From Deltaproteobacteria bacterium (GTDB lineage Bacteria > Desulfobacterota > GWC2-55-46), in contig JACOUO010000007.1 in assembly GCA_016177845.1 (NCBI GenBank), forward strand, positions 62,001 through 126,000: 64,000 nucleotides of DNA. The letters run 5' to 3'. The notes beneath the pieces were generated by a model. The model worked only from the letters and a program-made list of their open reading frames with translations. It made no database searches and was not told the DNA's origin. The position numbers were made by a program, and so were the translations under genes. This document shows positions 8,399-18,003 of this stretch, piece by piece (position 1 is the stretch's first letter; each line of letters begins with the position of its first letter).

Positions 8399-8680
8399 CT
8401 TAAATAAAAGATTTATATTTTCAGCCAGAAAAGGTCTGCGCTCAACTTCCCGAATGTTCAATCCTGTTTAAAGCACGATTCCGATTTTCATTTCCGATTC
8501 AAGGTTAGTTCCAATCCTGACTTGGGTTGACCCGGAACTACACCCTTTTTCCGAAAATTTTTAGTCCAAAAATACCATTTCAAAACCCTAACTTTTTACT
8601 CAACTTTTTCACACCCCCCGAAAATGAAAATCCTCTTAATTTATTTGCGTTTTTCGGCATAAAAAAACCGGAGATTTTCC
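8399..8680. other. Gene-free AT-rich leader region before the dcw promoter
   Basis: No credible gene is found here. A 70-codon open frame in this stretch lacks a ribosome site and has low-complexity composition, and the dcw promoter starts inside it. Confidence 0.45.
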
Positions 8681-8709
8681 TTGACAAAGAGTGCCATGAG
8701 GAATATAGT
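8681..8709 (+). promoter_or_regulatory. Sigma-70 promoter of the dcw (mraZ) operon
   Basis: TTGACA (8681-8686), a 17-base spacer and TATAGT (8704-8709) form a near-consensus promoter 81 bases before the mraZ start. The expected transcription start (about 8716) falls just before the MraZ box array. Confidence 0.85.
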
Positions 8710-8719
8710 TTACCCAATG

Positions 8720-8771
8720 TGTGGTATAAAGTGGTATAAAGTGGTATAAGAAGCTTTCAAGTGGGATGAAA
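8720..8771 (+). promoter_or_regulatory. MraZ operator: tandem 10-bp GTGGT boxes
   Basis: GTGGTATAAA starts at 8721, 8731 and 8741 (the third ends in AAG), and a fourth, GTGGGATGAA, starts at 8761, all in 10-bp phase. MraZ is known to bind arrays of short direct repeats spaced by one helical turn upstream of its own gene, so this is the expected autoregulatory site. It overlaps the start of transcription. Confidence 0.8.
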
Positions 8772-8790
8772 AGGTATTTTAAAAGGAAAA

Positions 8791-9222
8791 ATGTTTAGAG
8801 GCAGATACGAGCATACGATAGACGCCAAGGGCAGGTTGAGCGTGCCTTCACGGATAAGGGAGACCTTAAACGAAAGGTATGACTCGCGCCTTGTGGTCAC
8901 CACATATGACAACTGCCTTATCGCGTACCCTTTCCCTGAGTGGCAGAAGCTTGAGGAAAAGGTCGCCGCGCTGCCTGAATTCCAGAAGGATACAAAGGCG
9001 TTCTTAAGGTTTTTCTATTCAAGCGCAACAGACTGCTCAATCGACAAGCTCGGAAGGATACTCATTCCGCAGACCTTAAGGGACTACGCGAAGCTTGAGA
9101 ACGATGTAATCCTCGTGGGCGCGTTCAGGCACATAGAGATATGGAGCAAGCCGCTTTGGGAAAAGGCTGAACAGGCCTCACAGGACGACATAGTAAATAC
9201 CTTAGAGCGACTGGGGCTCTAA
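8791..9222 (+). CDS. mraZ: Transcriptional regulator MraZ
   Basis: This 143-residue protein has two SpoVT/AbrB-like repeats. It begins MFRGRYEHTIDAKGRLSVPS, with the conserved DAKGRLSVP strand, and the second half repeats the pattern at SIDKLGRILIPQTLRDYA. MraZ is a DNA-binding ring protein that represses the dcw operon, and the boxes at 8720-8771 are its likely target. The stop codon is directly followed by the rsmH start, so translation is coupled. Length is standard. Confidence 0.95.
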   Translation: MFRGRYEHTIDAKGRLSVPSRIRETLNERYDSRLVVTTYDNCLIAYPFPEWQKLEEKVAALPEFQKDTKAFLRFFYSSATDCSIDKLGRILIPQTLRDYAKLENDVILVGAFRHIEIWSKPLWEKAEQASQDDIVNTLERLGL

Positions 9223-10158
9223 ATGGAATTTTCACATCTTCCTGTAATGCCGCGGGAAGTGATTGAGCTGCTCAACTGCAAGCCGGGCGGCATTTATGTT
9301 GACGGCACTCTCGGCGGCGCAGGGCATACCATAGAGATACTCAAGGCAACAAGCCCTTACGGCAGGGTCATAGGGATTGACAGGGATGAAGACGCCCTTA
9401 ATGCCGCAAGAAAAGTTTTAGAGCCGTACAAAGACAGAGTTATTCTCGTAAAAGAGAACTACAGCGAAATCAAAGAGGTCCTGAGAGACCTGGAAATAGA
9501 TTCAGTTGACGGTATTTTGCTTGATGTAGGAGTTTCGTCATATCAGCTTGAAGAGCCTGAAAGGGGATTCAGTTTTCGCTTCGAGGCCCGGCTTGACATG
9601 AGGATGGACAGGTCTCAGGGGCAGACGGCTTTTGACCTTGTAAACGGGCTTGATGAAAATGAGCTTGCCGGGATATTCAGGGATTACGGCGAGGAGCCTG
9701 AGGCAAAGAGGATAGCAAGGGCGATTGTAAAGGCAAGGGAGGTCAAGCCTGTAGAGACTACGGGCGACCTTGTAAGAATTGTGCTTGCTACCGTTCCAAA
9801 GAGATTTCAGGCAAGGGCGATACACCCTGCCACAAAAATCTTTCAGGCATTGAGGATAGCCGTAAACGACGAGCTTGGCTCTCTTGAAAAAGGGCTTGCA
9901 GACGGCTTTGACAGTTTAAGAACGGGAGGAAGGATGGCAGTGATATCCTTCCACTCACTTGAAGACAGGATAGTAAAGAACGCTTTCAGGGATTTCGCTA
10001 CAGGCTGTATATGCCCACCTCGCATGCCGATATGCGTGTGCGGCAGGAAGCCCGCGGGAAGGCTCGTAACAAAAAGGGCATTGATTGCAACGGAAGAAGA
10101 AGTTGCGGCAAACCCGAGGTCGCGGAGCGCAAAACTCCGTGCGGTAGAGAAACTCTAA
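9223..10158 (+). CDS. rsmH: 16S rRNA (cytosine-1402-N4)-methyltransferase RsmH
   Basis: This 311-residue S-adenosylmethionine-dependent enzyme methylates C1402 of 16S rRNA. Visible motifs are HLPVMPREVIELL at the start, the cofactor loop DGTLGGAGHT, VIGIDRDEDAL, ILLDVGVSSYQLEEPERGFSF and, near the end, AVISFHSLEDRIVKNAF followed by a Cys-rich stretch (CICPPRMPICVC). The ATG abuts the mraZ stop. The gene is the usual second member of dcw clusters. Confidence 0.96.
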   Translation: MEFSHLPVMPREVIELLNCKPGGIYVDGTLGGAGHTIEILKATSPYGRVIGIDRDEDALNAARKVLEPYKDRVILVKENYSEIKEVLRDLEIDSVDGILLDVGVSSYQLEEPERGFSFRFEARLDMRMDRSQGQTAFDLVNGLDENELAGIFRDYGEEPEAKRIARAIVKAREVKPVETTGDLVRIVLATVPKRFQARAIHPATKIFQALRIAVNDELGSLEKGLADGFDSLRTGGRMAVISFHSLEDRIVKNAFRDFATGCICPPRMPICVCGRKPAGRLVTKRALIATEEEVAANPRSRSAKLRAVEKL

Positions 10159-10178
10159 AGCCTGCGGAGGATTTTCAA

Positions 10179-10526
10179 ATGGCTGAGACAATCACAAGAA
10201 AAATGAATTTTACCGGCGTTCTTACGGGCCAGGATGTAAGGACAAAGAGAAACCTCAAGGACATGAGCTTTCTTTATGTATCCGTTCTGGCGGCGTTCGC
10301 AATCGTGCTTATATTCTTTGCGTTCCTCTGGACAAGGCTTATGGTCGTTAATATCGGCTATGAGATATCAAGGGCCAATACCGCGAGGGCAAACCTTATT
10401 GAACAGAACAAGCGTTTAAGGGTCGAGTTCATGCAATTAAAATCTCCTGAGAGGATTGAAAAGATTGCCACAGGCGAGCTCGGGCTTGTCAATCCGACCG
10501 GAGAACAGATCATAACGATTAAATGA
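10179..10526 (+). CDS. ftsL: Cell division protein FtsL
   Basis: The product is 115 residues from the ATG at 10179, which has a GCGGAGG ribosome site; an upstream extension of the frame lies inside rsmH and was not used. The protein has a short cytoplasmic N-terminus, one membrane helix (SFLYVSVLAAFAIVLIFFAF, about 31-50) and a periplasmic coiled-coil (SRANTARANLIEQNKRLRVE) ending in a region with LKSPERIEKIA, typical of FtsL. It would join FtsQ and FtsB in the divisome to activate FtsW/FtsI. It overlaps the ftsI start by four bases (ATGA). Confidence 0.85.
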   Translation: MAETITRKMNFTGVLTGQDVRTKRNLKDMSFLYVSVLAAFAIVLIFFAFLWTRLMVVNIGYEISRANTARANLIEQNKRLRVEFMQLKSPERIEKIATGELGLVNPTGEQIITIK

Positions 10527-12496
10527 AACCTAAAAAGAAAAAGCCGGAATCCAGTTTAAAGGTCCGCGTTACAGTTGTCCTTGGTTTTTTTCTTGTCTTC
10601 TTTTCGGCCATCTTCTTCAGGGCCTTTCAGCTTCAGGTGCTTGACAGGGATTCATTGCAGCACCTTGCAATGAAGCAGCACAGAAAAACAATCAATATCC
10701 AATCAAAAAGGGGTGACATATACGACAGAAACCTTAAAGAGCTTGCGGTAAGTATTGAGGTTGACTCCGTATTTGCCCAATCAGGTAAAGTCGAAAACCC
10801 CAGGGAAGTGTCAAAGGCGCTTGCCCCTGTCCTCGGCATGAATATGTTCGAGTTGGAAAAGAAGCTCAAGACAGGGACTTTCGTATGGCTTAAAAGGCAG
10901 GTTGACCTTAATGAGGAGCAGAGAAAGCTCGTTACCTCATTTGAGGGAGTTGGCATAGTCAAGGAGAGCAGGCGTTTCTACCCGAACCGCCAGCTCGCTT
11001 CAAACATAATAGGTTTTACCGGGCTTGATTCAAACGGCCTTGAAGGGGTTGAAAGGCACTACGACAACATACTCAAGGGCTCTTCGGTAAAGATAGTAGG
11101 CGATAAGGACGCCATGGGCAGGATGCTCCTTTTTGAGGACCTTGACAAGAAGGTCCCTGTTCAGAGCATGGTCGTTGAGCTTACAATCGACAAGAACATC
11201 CAGTACATAACCGAGAAGGCCCTTAAGAAAGCTGTTGAAGACGCCAATGCCAAGGGCGGCACGGCAATAGTAATGGACCCGGTCACAGGCGAGATACTTG
11301 CAATGGCTTCGCAGCCGACCTTTGACCCTAACGATGTTAAAAAGTTCGATGCCTCGCAGTGGAAGAATAAGTCAATAACAGATGCGTTTGAGCCCGGCTC
11401 AATCTTTAAGCTCTTTTTGATATCAGCTGCCCTTGAAGAGGGCATAGTAAAAATAAAGGACTCCATATTCTGCGAGAACGGCAACTACAGGGTATCGGAC
11501 AGGGTATTCCACGACCACATAGGGTACGGCTGGCTGACAGTCCCGCTGATAATGAAGTATTCAAGCAATATCGGTTCTGCCAAGATTGGGGAGAAGCTCG
11601 GCAAGGCGCAGCTTTATAGATATGTTAAGGCATTCGGCTTCGGTACAAAGACCGGGGTGGATCTTCCGGGCGAGGCGACAGGCTCTTTCATGCATTATTC
11701 GAAATGGTCGAATGTAACCCTTCATACGGTCTCATTCGGGCAGGGAGTATCGGCAACAGGCGTTCAGCTTGTAACTGCCATGTCGGCAATAGCAAACGGC
11801 GGTTTTATTGTTAAGCCCTATGTCGTAAAATCGATAAAGGACTCCAGCGGCAAAGTTATATCGGAATCAAACCCGACAATCGTAAGGAGAATAATATCCG
11901 AGGACACCGCAAGGAAGGTCACGGATATGCTCATCGAGGTAACAAAGCAGGGCGGTACAGGCACAAAGGCCGCTATAGAGGGGTTTGATGTGGCAGGCAA
12001 AACAGGTACTGCCCAGAAGCCTGACTTCAAGCACGGCGGATATGCATCAGGCGCGTACATGGCTTCATTCATGGGCTATGTGCCTGCGAAAAACCCGAGG
12101 CTCGCAATCCTCGTATCCATCGATGAGCCAAGGGGAGAGTACTACGGAGGCCTTGTCTCCGCGCCGGCATTTAAGGAAATAGCGCAGGAGAGCCTCTCCT
12201 ACCTTGGAGTATTCCCTGAGAAGCAGGACGGGATGCCCAAGGTTCAGTACATTAAAAACACGATTCAGCCTGAGCCTGTAAATGAGCTGGAAGAAGCTGA
12301 GGTGGCATCTCCTGACCCGTTAAGGCCCATGGCTATTCCCGATTTTACGGGCAAGACTGTTAGAGCGGTATTGAGGATGGCAAGGGAAAGGTCTTTTGAG
12401 GTAGCAGTAGTCGGAAGCGGCAGGGCAGTCTCCCAGAAGCCCGCCCCGGGCAGCAGCATCCCCGAGAAGGGACCCGTAGTGGTGACCTTCCAGTAA
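10523..12496 (+). CDS. ftsI: Peptidoglycan transpeptidase FtsI (PBP3) with C-terminal PASTA domain
   Basis: The protein is 657 residues: a membrane anchor (about 15-35), a PBP dimerisation domain (with RRFYPNRQLASNIIGF), a transpeptidase domain and one PASTA domain (about 593-657, starting AIPDFTGKTVRAVLRM). The catalytic SxxK is Ser293 (GSIFK), followed by SSN and the KTG triad at 493-495 (GKTGTAQK). It cross-links septal peptidoglycan in the periplasm together with FtsW. A PASTA tail on FtsI is common in Firmicutes and several anaerobic Gram-negatives but not in E. coli. It is translationally coupled to ftsL. Confidence 0.95.
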   Translation: MKPKKKKPESSLKVRVTVVLGFFLVFFSAIFFRAFQLQVLDRDSLQHLAMKQHRKTINIQSKRGDIYDRNLKELAVSIEVDSVFAQSGKVENPREVSKALAPVLGMNMFELEKKLKTGTFVWLKRQVDLNEEQRKLVTSFEGVGIVKESRRFYPNRQLASNIIGFTGLDSNGLEGVERHYDNILKGSSVKIVGDKDAMGRMLLFEDLDKKVPVQSMVVELTIDKNIQYITEKALKKAVEDANAKGGTAIVMDPVTGEILAMASQPTFDPNDVKKFDASQWKNKSITDAFEPGSIFKLFLISAALEEGIVKIKDSIFCENGNYRVSDRVFHDHIGYGWLTVPLIMKYSSNIGSAKIGEKLGKAQLYRYVKAFGFGTKTGVDLPGEATGSFMHYSKWSNVTLHTVSFGQGVSATGVQLVTAMSAIANGGFIVKPYVVKSIKDSSGKVISESNPTIVRRIISEDTARKVTDMLIEVTKQGGTGTKAAIEGFDVAGKTGTAQKPDFKHGGYASGAYMASFMGYVPAKNPRLAILVSIDEPRGEYYGGLVSAPAFKEIAQESLSYLGVFPEKQDGMPKVQYIKNTIQPEPVNELEEAEVASPDPLRPMAIPDFTGKTVRAVLRMARERSFEVAVVGSGRAVSQKPAPGSSIPEKGPVVVTFQ

Positions 12497-12620
12497 AAAA
12501 TGAGTTTGAAACATGGTGTTGGATGTGAGAGAATATCGAGTTGTAAAGGTTTATTCGTTTGAAAGGTAAGTAGCTGTTTAATAAAAGGTTTTCTGTTTTT
12601 AATCAGTGATGCAGGTCACA

Positions 12621-14135
12621 ATGAAGTTAAAGGAAATAACAGATAAGATCGACTGCGAAATCATAGGCGATAACGCCGCTGAAATAGCGGATATCTCCTA
12701 TGATTCGAGGAATATAAAGAAGGGCGGCGGCGTGCTTTTTGCCGCCATTCCCGGAGAACATGTTGACGGACACGCATTTATAAAGGCCGCGGCGGATAAC
12801 GGTGCGGCAGCCGTTCTTGCCCAGAGGCCGACCGAAGGCATCGAGATACCGCAGGTCATAGTAAAGGATATCAGGGCAGCCCTTTCAAGGATTTCGGATA
12901 TCTTTTACGGCGAACCTTCAGCCTCTCTTGTCATGGTCGGCGTAACAGGCACGAACGGAAAGACCACCACGACATATCTCCTTGAATCCATATTCAGGGA
13001 GGCAGGCTTTAATCCAGGGGTAATAGGCACCATCAATTACCGCTACAACGGAAGCACCTTCGCGGCGCCGCACACAACGCCCCAGTCCCCTGAGCTTCAT
13101 AAGATTTTAAAGGAGATGCTGGAGGCGGGTGTGACGCATTGCATCATGGAAGTATCATCCCACTCCCTTGAGCAGAAAAGGGTTGAGGATGTCAGGTTCA
13201 GGGCAGGCGTATTTACAAACCTTACTCACGACCATCTCGATTACCACCGCACAATGGAGGAGTACTTCAGGTGTAAGTCCATCCTGTTCAGGCATCTGAA
13301 GGAAAGCGGCGGCAAATCGGTAATAAATATAGATGATGAATGGGGAAGGATTCTTAAAAAGGACTTCCCTCTTTCAATTACCTTTAGCCTCAGGCAGGGC
13401 GGAGATATTTATCCTGAGGAGTATGCGCTCCTGCAGGGCTCGACCGAGGCGATAATATCCGTGCCAACAGGCGCGGTCAAGGTCTCATCTAACCTTGTAG
13501 GCGAATACAACCTGCATAATATCTTATCAGCCGTAGGCATCAGCTATGCACTCGGCATTGGCAACGAGGCAATCGGCAGGGGCATAAGCGCCTTGAAAAG
13601 GGTTCCCGGAAGGCTTGAGAAGATAGAGTCAAACGGGCCAAAGGTCATCAGGGCTTATGTGGATTACGCGCATACCGACGACGCTTTGCAAAGGGCTCTT
13701 GAGGCTCTCAACCGAATTGCAAAAGGCAGGATAATAACGGTATTCGGCTGCGGCGGAAATAGAGACAGGCTTAAGAGGCCAAAGATGGGCGCAATCTCGG
13801 CAAGGCTTTCGGATATTACCATTGTTACTTCAGACAACCCCCGTGATGAGGAGCCGCTTGAGATCATAAAAGAGATAGAGGCGGGCATTAAGGTAGAAAA
13901 GCTTTCTGACGGGCTTGAGGGGGCAAGAGGCTACCTTGTGATCCCCGACAGGACAGAGGCGATAAGGACGGCGGTCAATATCGCAAGGAACGGGGACACC
14001 ATCCTTGTTGCCGGAAAAGGGCATGAGGATTACCAGATAATAAAAGGCAGGAAGTACCACTTCGACGATTTCGAAGTATTAAATGAAGCAATAAAGGAGC
14101 TCTGCCCACCGAAGGATGCGGCAGGAGCGGTTTGA
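12621..14135 (+). CDS. murE: UDP-MurNAc-L-Ala-D-Glu:meso-diaminopimelate ligase MurE
   Basis: This 504-residue Mur ligase adds the third residue of the stem peptide. The ATG at 12621 is chosen over GTG 12606 and ATG 12609 because the protein then starts MKLKEI, as in homologues, and AGG precedes it. Motifs: the ATP loop [13 protein letters not shown], the UDP-substrate region APHTTPQSPELH, HDHLDYHRTMEEYF, and DNPRDEEP. The DNPR motif is the known signature of enzymes that use meso-diaminopimelate. There are 124 bases between the ftsI stop and this start, the largest gap in the front half of the cluster, with no clear promoter. Confidence 0.95.
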   Translation: MKLKEITDKIDCEIIGDNAAEIADISYDSRNIKKGGGVLFAAIPGEHVDGHAFIKAAADNGAAAVLAQRPTEGIEIPQVIVKDIRAALSRISDIFYGEPSASLVMVGVTGTNGKTTTTYLLESIFREAGFNPGVIGTINYRYNGSTFAAPHTTPQSPELHKILKEMLEAGVTHCIMEVSSHSLEQKRVEDVRFRAGVFTNLTHDHLDYHRTMEEYFRCKSILFRHLKESGGKSVINIDDEWGRILKKDFPLSITFSLRQGGDIYPEEYALLQGSTEAIISVPTGAVKVSSNLVGEYNLHNILSAVGISYALGIGNEAIGRGISALKRVPGRLEKIESNGPKVIRAYVDYAHTDDALQRALEALNRIAKGRIITVFGCGGNRDRLKRPKMGAISARLSDITIVTSDNPRDEEPLEIIKEIEAGIKVEKLSDGLEGARGYLVIPDRTEAIRTAVNIARNGDTILVAGKGHEDYQIIKGRKYHFDDFEVLNEAIKELCPPKDAAGAV

Positions 14136-14136
14136 A

Positions 14137-15528
14137 ATGGAATTAACGGTACACGAGATAGTAAAGGCAACAGGCGGAGTTCTAAAGCTGGGGATTGGGG
14201 ATGGTTTCGTAAAAGGGATTTCTACCGATTCGAGGAAGGCTTGCTGCGGAGAGGTCTTCTTCGCTCTTAAGGGGCAGAACTTTGACGGGCACCGCTTTAT
14301 CAAGGAAGTAGCCGGAAAGGGCGCAATCGCAGCTGTGGTTGAAACGGCAGAAGAGGGCGGCTTGCCGTCATCTTTCAACCTCATAGTCGTTGATGACACG
14401 CTTAAGGCGCTCGGCAGGCTTGCCGCCTATGTAAGGGGAAAATACAGGATACCCGTAATAGCTGTTACCGGCAGCGCAGGCAAGACCACTACAAAAGAGA
14501 TGATAGCTTCGATACTTTCAAGGTCGAAGAATATCTTAAAGACGGAAGGCAATAAGAACAATCTCATAGGGCTTCCGCTTACATTGTTCGGGCTTCATGA
14601 TGAGCACGAGGCCGCTGTGCTTGAACTTGGCATAAGCGAATTTTGGGAGATGGAAAGGCTTGTTGATATATGCAAGCCGGATATCGTCGTAATCACGAAT
14701 ATCGGGAGAGGCCACCTTCAGACCCTCGGCTCCCTTGAGGGAGTGGCAAAGGCAAAGGGCCCGCTCTTTACCTTATTGAAGGAAGGCGGAGTAAAGGTAG
14801 TAAACCTTGATGACCCCTGGGTAGTAAAGATTGCCGAAGGCAAGGGCAATATCATTACATACAGCTTAAAGGAAGAGGCTGATGTAAGGGTGACGGAATA
14901 CAGGGCAGAGGATGGGTTTGGCGGAGTAACCGCTACTTATAATGTAATGGGAAGTTCCGTCAGGGTCAGGTTCAGAGTGCCGGGTATTACCAATGTAGTA
15001 AACGGTGCGGCGGCAATTGCCACACTGCTTCCGTTAGGGGTCTCGTTAGAGGATATAGAGGAAGGCCTTAATGCGTATGCTCCTGTTCGCGGGCGCATGG
15101 AGGTTGTAAAGGCAGGCGGCTTTACAATCCTTGATGACACATATAACGCAAACCCGGAGTCCATGTCCTCGGCATTAAAGACCTTGAGCAAGGCAGCGGG
15201 AAGAAAGGTTGCGGTAGTTGGGGACATGCTTGAGCTTGGGGAAGCCTCAAAACAGGAGCACAGGAACGTAGGCGCTCTTGCGGCTGAACTTGGCATCGAT
15301 GTAATCGTAGCCATCGGCAATCTATCTGATGAAATTGTCGAGGGTGTCAGGGCAGCAGGCAAAGACGCCCTTGGTTTTAAAGATAAGCAGGAAGCAATAA
15401 AGGCAGTAAAAGAGATTATAAAGACAGGCGATACAGTGCTTGTCAAAGCCTCAAGGGGAGTAGCCCTTGAACAGGTTGTTGAGGCCCTCAAAGGCATGGA
15501 GCCTAAGAAGCCCTGCAATCAGGTTTGA
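14137..15528 (+). CDS. murF: UDP-MurNAc-tripeptide:D-Ala-D-Ala ligase MurF
   Basis: This 463-residue Mur ligase adds the D-Ala-D-Ala dipeptide. The start at 14137 (MELTVHEIVKATGG) has AGGAG upstream and begins one base after the murE stop; an in-frame ATG at 14116 lies inside murE. Motifs: ISTDSRKACCGEVFFALKG, the ATP loop VTGSAGKTTTKEM, EGNKNNLIGLPLT, ELGISEFWEMERL and DDTYNANPESM. It works in the cytoplasm just before MraY. Alignment to the family is complete with no break. Confidence 0.95.
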   Translation: MELTVHEIVKATGGVLKLGIGDGFVKGISTDSRKACCGEVFFALKGQNFDGHRFIKEVAGKGAIAAVVETAEEGGLPSSFNLIVVDDTLKALGRLAAYVRGKYRIPVIAVTGSAGKTTTKEMIASILSRSKNILKTEGNKNNLIGLPLTLFGLHDEHEAAVLELGISEFWEMERLVDICKPDIVVITNIGRGHLQTLGSLEGVAKAKGPLFTLLKEGGVKVVNLDDPWVVKIAEGKGNIITYSLKEEADVRVTEYRAEDGFGGVTATYNVMGSSVRVRFRVPGITNVVNGAAAIATLLPLGVSLEDIEEGLNAYAPVRGRMEVVKAGGFTILDDTYNANPESMSSALKTLSKAAGRKVAVVGDMLELGEASKQEHRNVGALAAELGIDVIVAIGNLSDEIVEGVRAAGKDALGFKDKQEAIKAVKEIIKTGDTVLVKASRGVALEQVVEALKGMEPKKPCNQV

Positions 15529-15538
15529 AAGGTAAGAG

Positions 15539-16612
15539 ATGCTTTACTATTTTTTGTACCCGCTCGCCAAGCACCATACGATTTTCAATGTATTTCAATA
15601 TATAAGCTTCAGAACCATCTATGCGGCAGTGACCGCTCTTGTTTTAAGCTTTGTTGTAGGGCCTTACCTGATAGAAAGGCTCAGGGCGCTGAAACTCGGA
15701 GAGGTAGTAAGGACAGACGGGCCAGCATCACATTTTACAAAGGCAGGCACGCCCACGATGGGAGGGGCGATTATCCTTCTCGTTGTGATAGTCTCGGTGC
15801 TCCTTTGGGGTAATCTTACCAATAGCTACATATGGCTTATGACCTTTGTAACAGTGGGCATGGGCCTTGTCGGCTTTATAGACGACTATATAAAGGTAGT
15901 AAAGAAGGACAAGAAAGGCATCAGGGCATCAACGAAATTATTATGGCAGGTTTTGATTGCCTCTGTTGCGGTCCTCTTTCTCTATCAGCAGGATTTTAAT
16001 ACGATTGTCACCATCCCGTTCTTCAAGGATGTGCATATTGACCTGAAGGCGTTCTATATACCGTTCGCGGTATTTGTGATAGTAGGCACTTCAAACGCTG
16101 TTAACTTAACTGACGGGCTTGACGGGCTTGCGATAGGCCCGATGACAATAGCGGCGGCAACATATATGCTCTTTGCCTATCTCGTAGGCCATGTAAAGAT
16201 TGCGAATTACCTGCATATCATGTATGTGCCCAAGGTCGGTGAGCTTGCCGTATTTGCAGGCGCCATGGTAGGGGCAAGCCTTGGTTTTCTCTGGTATAAC
16301 AGCTACCCGGCGCAGGTCTTTATGGGCGATGTAGGCTCGCTCTCGCTCGGCGGCGCGCTCGGAACCCTTGCCATTATTACAAAAAATGAGGCTCTCCTGC
16401 TTCTCGTAGGCGGGATATTTGTTGTTGAGGCATTGTCGGTCATCTTTCAGGTAGGGTCATTCAAGCTTACCGGGAAAAGGGTTTTCGCAATGGCTCCCAT
16501 ACACCATCATTACGAGCTAAAGGGATGGCCTGAGCCAAAGATTATTGTACGGTTTTGGATAATTTCAATTATACTCGCGCTGCTCGCGATAAGCACATTA
16601 AAGATAAGATGA
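15539..16612 (+). CDS. mraY: Phospho-MurNAc-pentapeptide transferase MraY
   Basis: This 357-residue integral membrane enzyme moves phospho-MurNAc-pentapeptide to undecaprenyl phosphate, making lipid I. About ten hydrophobic segments are present. Active-site motifs are FIDDYIKV (catalytic Asp pair), [37 protein letters not shown] and the His loop [13 protein letters not shown]. It starts 10 bases after murF with GGTAAG as ribosome site and ends in a four-base overlap with murD. Confidence 0.96.
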   Translation: MLYYFLYPLAKHHTIFNVFQYISFRTIYAAVTALVLSFVVGPYLIERLRALKLGEVVRTDGPASHFTKAGTPTMGGAIILLVVIVSVLLWGNLTNSYIWLMTFVTVGMGLVGFIDDYIKVVKKDKKGIRASTKLLWQVLIASVAVLFLYQQDFNTIVTIPFFKDVHIDLKAFYIPFAVFVIVGTSNAVNLTDGLDGLAIGPMTIAAATYMLFAYLVGHVKIANYLHIMYVPKVGELAVFAGAMVGASLGFLWYNSYPAQVFMGDVGSLSLGGALGTLAIITKNEALLLLVGGIFVVEALSVIFQVGSFKLTGKRVFAMAPIHHHYELKGWPEPKIIVRFWIISIILALLAISTLKIR

Positions 16613-18003
16613 GCATCAAGGAAACAAAATTCGGGGGCGGTCTCAGGCGGGCAAGGCAGATACTCGGGGGGAAAAACGCCCTTGTGGTCGGGCTTGCTAA
16701 TACAGGAGTATCAGCCTCAAGGTTTTTGAAAAAATGCGGCGCAAAAGTCACCGCAACCGATATGAGGCCTCTTGAGGAGTTGCCTGCCGCAAAGGAGTTA
16801 ATCGACTCCGGCGTAAAGATAGCGGCAGGCGGGCACAAAGGCATCACCTTTAATTCAGGTGAGCTTGTAGTCGTAAGCCCGGGCGTGCCGTACGACATAC
16901 CTCTTCTGAACGAGGCGCGCGAGAAGGGCGCTGAGGTAATAAGCGATATCGAGCTTGCGTACCGTTTCATTGATGCGCCGATTATCGCCATAGCAGGCAC
17001 TAACGGAAAGACGACCACAACCACGCTGATTGGCCGGATTTTAGAGGATGCCGGCAAAAAGGTCTTTGTAGGCGGCAACATCGGCACACCCGCTGTTGAA
17101 TATGTGGAAAACGAAGGTGATGCTGATTTCGTGGTGCTTGAGATAAGCAGCTTCCACCTTGAGACGACAAAGGATTTCAACCCTCATATAGGGATACTTT
17201 TAAATATCACGGAAGACCATCTCGACAGATACAGGGACTTCGATCATTACGCTGAGACGAAGTTCAGGCTCTTTGAAAATCAGGATGAATGTGACTGGGC
17301 GGTAGTCAATGTCGGCGACCCGGTTATCAGGAAACGCTTTGAAGGCGGGTTCGGCAAGGGTAAGGCGGTGCCCTTCACCGTTTCAGGCGCGCCGGGTAGA
17401 GGGCTATTTTTAAAAGACAATGCAGTTGTCTTTATAAAAGACGGCAAACAGGAGTTATATCCGGTTGCAGGCTTTAGGCTCAGGGGACTGCATAACATAG
17501 AAAATATAATGTCGGTCATTGCCGCTGCACGGCTTGCCGGCATCCCTGAAGAAGTGATTAAAAAGACCTTGTCAGAGTTCGAAGGGCTCCATCACAGGAT
17601 GGAGTTCGTAAGGGAGCTTGAGGGGGTCACATACATAGATGATTCAAAAGGCACAAACATAGGCGCGCTCGTTATGGCGTTGCGGGGACTTGGCGGCAAT
17701 GTAGTGTTGATTGCCGGGGGAAGGGATAAGGGAGGGGACTACAGGGTTCTGTCCGGCCTTGTCAAAGAAAAGGTAAAGCTGCTTGTATTGATAGGAGAAG
17801 CCCGCTTCAAGATCAAAGAGGCCTTGGGCAGCCTCGCCGAGACCGTAATAGTAGATACATTTGAAGATGCAGTGAAGCTCTCGCATGAGAGGGCGGCTGC
17901 AGGCGATACGGTGCTCCTGTGCCCTGCATGTTCAAGTTTTGATATGTTCAAGAGCTATAAGGAACGCGGCGAGAGGTTCAGAAAATTGGTGGAGGCGCTT
18001 TGA
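16609..18003 (+). CDS. murD: UDP-MurNAc-L-alanine:D-glutamate ligase MurD
   Basis: The ligase is 464 residues when started at the ATG overlapping the mraY stop (ATGA); a longer frame runs back into mraY and was not used. It adds D-Glu to UDP-MurNAc-L-Ala. Motifs: [17 protein letters not shown] near the N-terminus, [12 protein letters not shown], the ATP loop [40 protein letters not shown] and [10 protein letters not shown]. There is no strong ribosome site, consistent with coupling to mraY. Confidence 0.94.
   Translation: MSIKETKFGGGLRRARQILGGKNALVVGLANTGVSASRFLKKCGAKVTATDMRPLEELPAAKELIDSGVKIAAGGHKGITFNSGELVVVSPGVPYDIPLLNEAREKGAEVISDIELAYRFIDAPIIAIAGTNGKTTTTTLIGRILEDAGKKVFVGGNIGTPAVEYVENEGDADFVVLEISSFHLETTKDFNPHIGILLNITEDHLDRYRDFDHYAETKFRLFENQDECDWAVVNVGDPVIRKRFEGGFGKGKAVPFTVSGAPGRGLFLKDNAVVFIKDGKQELYPVAGFRLRGLHNIENIMSVIAAARLAGIPEEVIKKTLSEFEGLHHRMEFVRELEGVTYIDDSKGTNIGALVMALRGLGGNVVLIAGGRDKGGDYRVLSGLVKEKVKLLVLIGEARFKIKEALGSLAETVIVDTFEDAVKLSHERAAAGDTVLLCPACSSFDMFKSYKERGERFRKLVEAL

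Noticed and set aside
8527-8739. 70-codon open frame before mraZ
   Set aside because: Low-complexity composition, no ribosome site, and it overlaps the dcw promoter and MraZ boxes.
8720-8771. Possible CRISPR-like array
   Set aside because: The repeats are 10 bases without spacers and fit MraZ boxes; no cas genes are present.
10011-10178. N-terminal extension of ftsL within rsmH
   Set aside because: Lies in another frame of rsmH, while the ATG at 10179 has a good ribosome site and gives a normal FtsL length.
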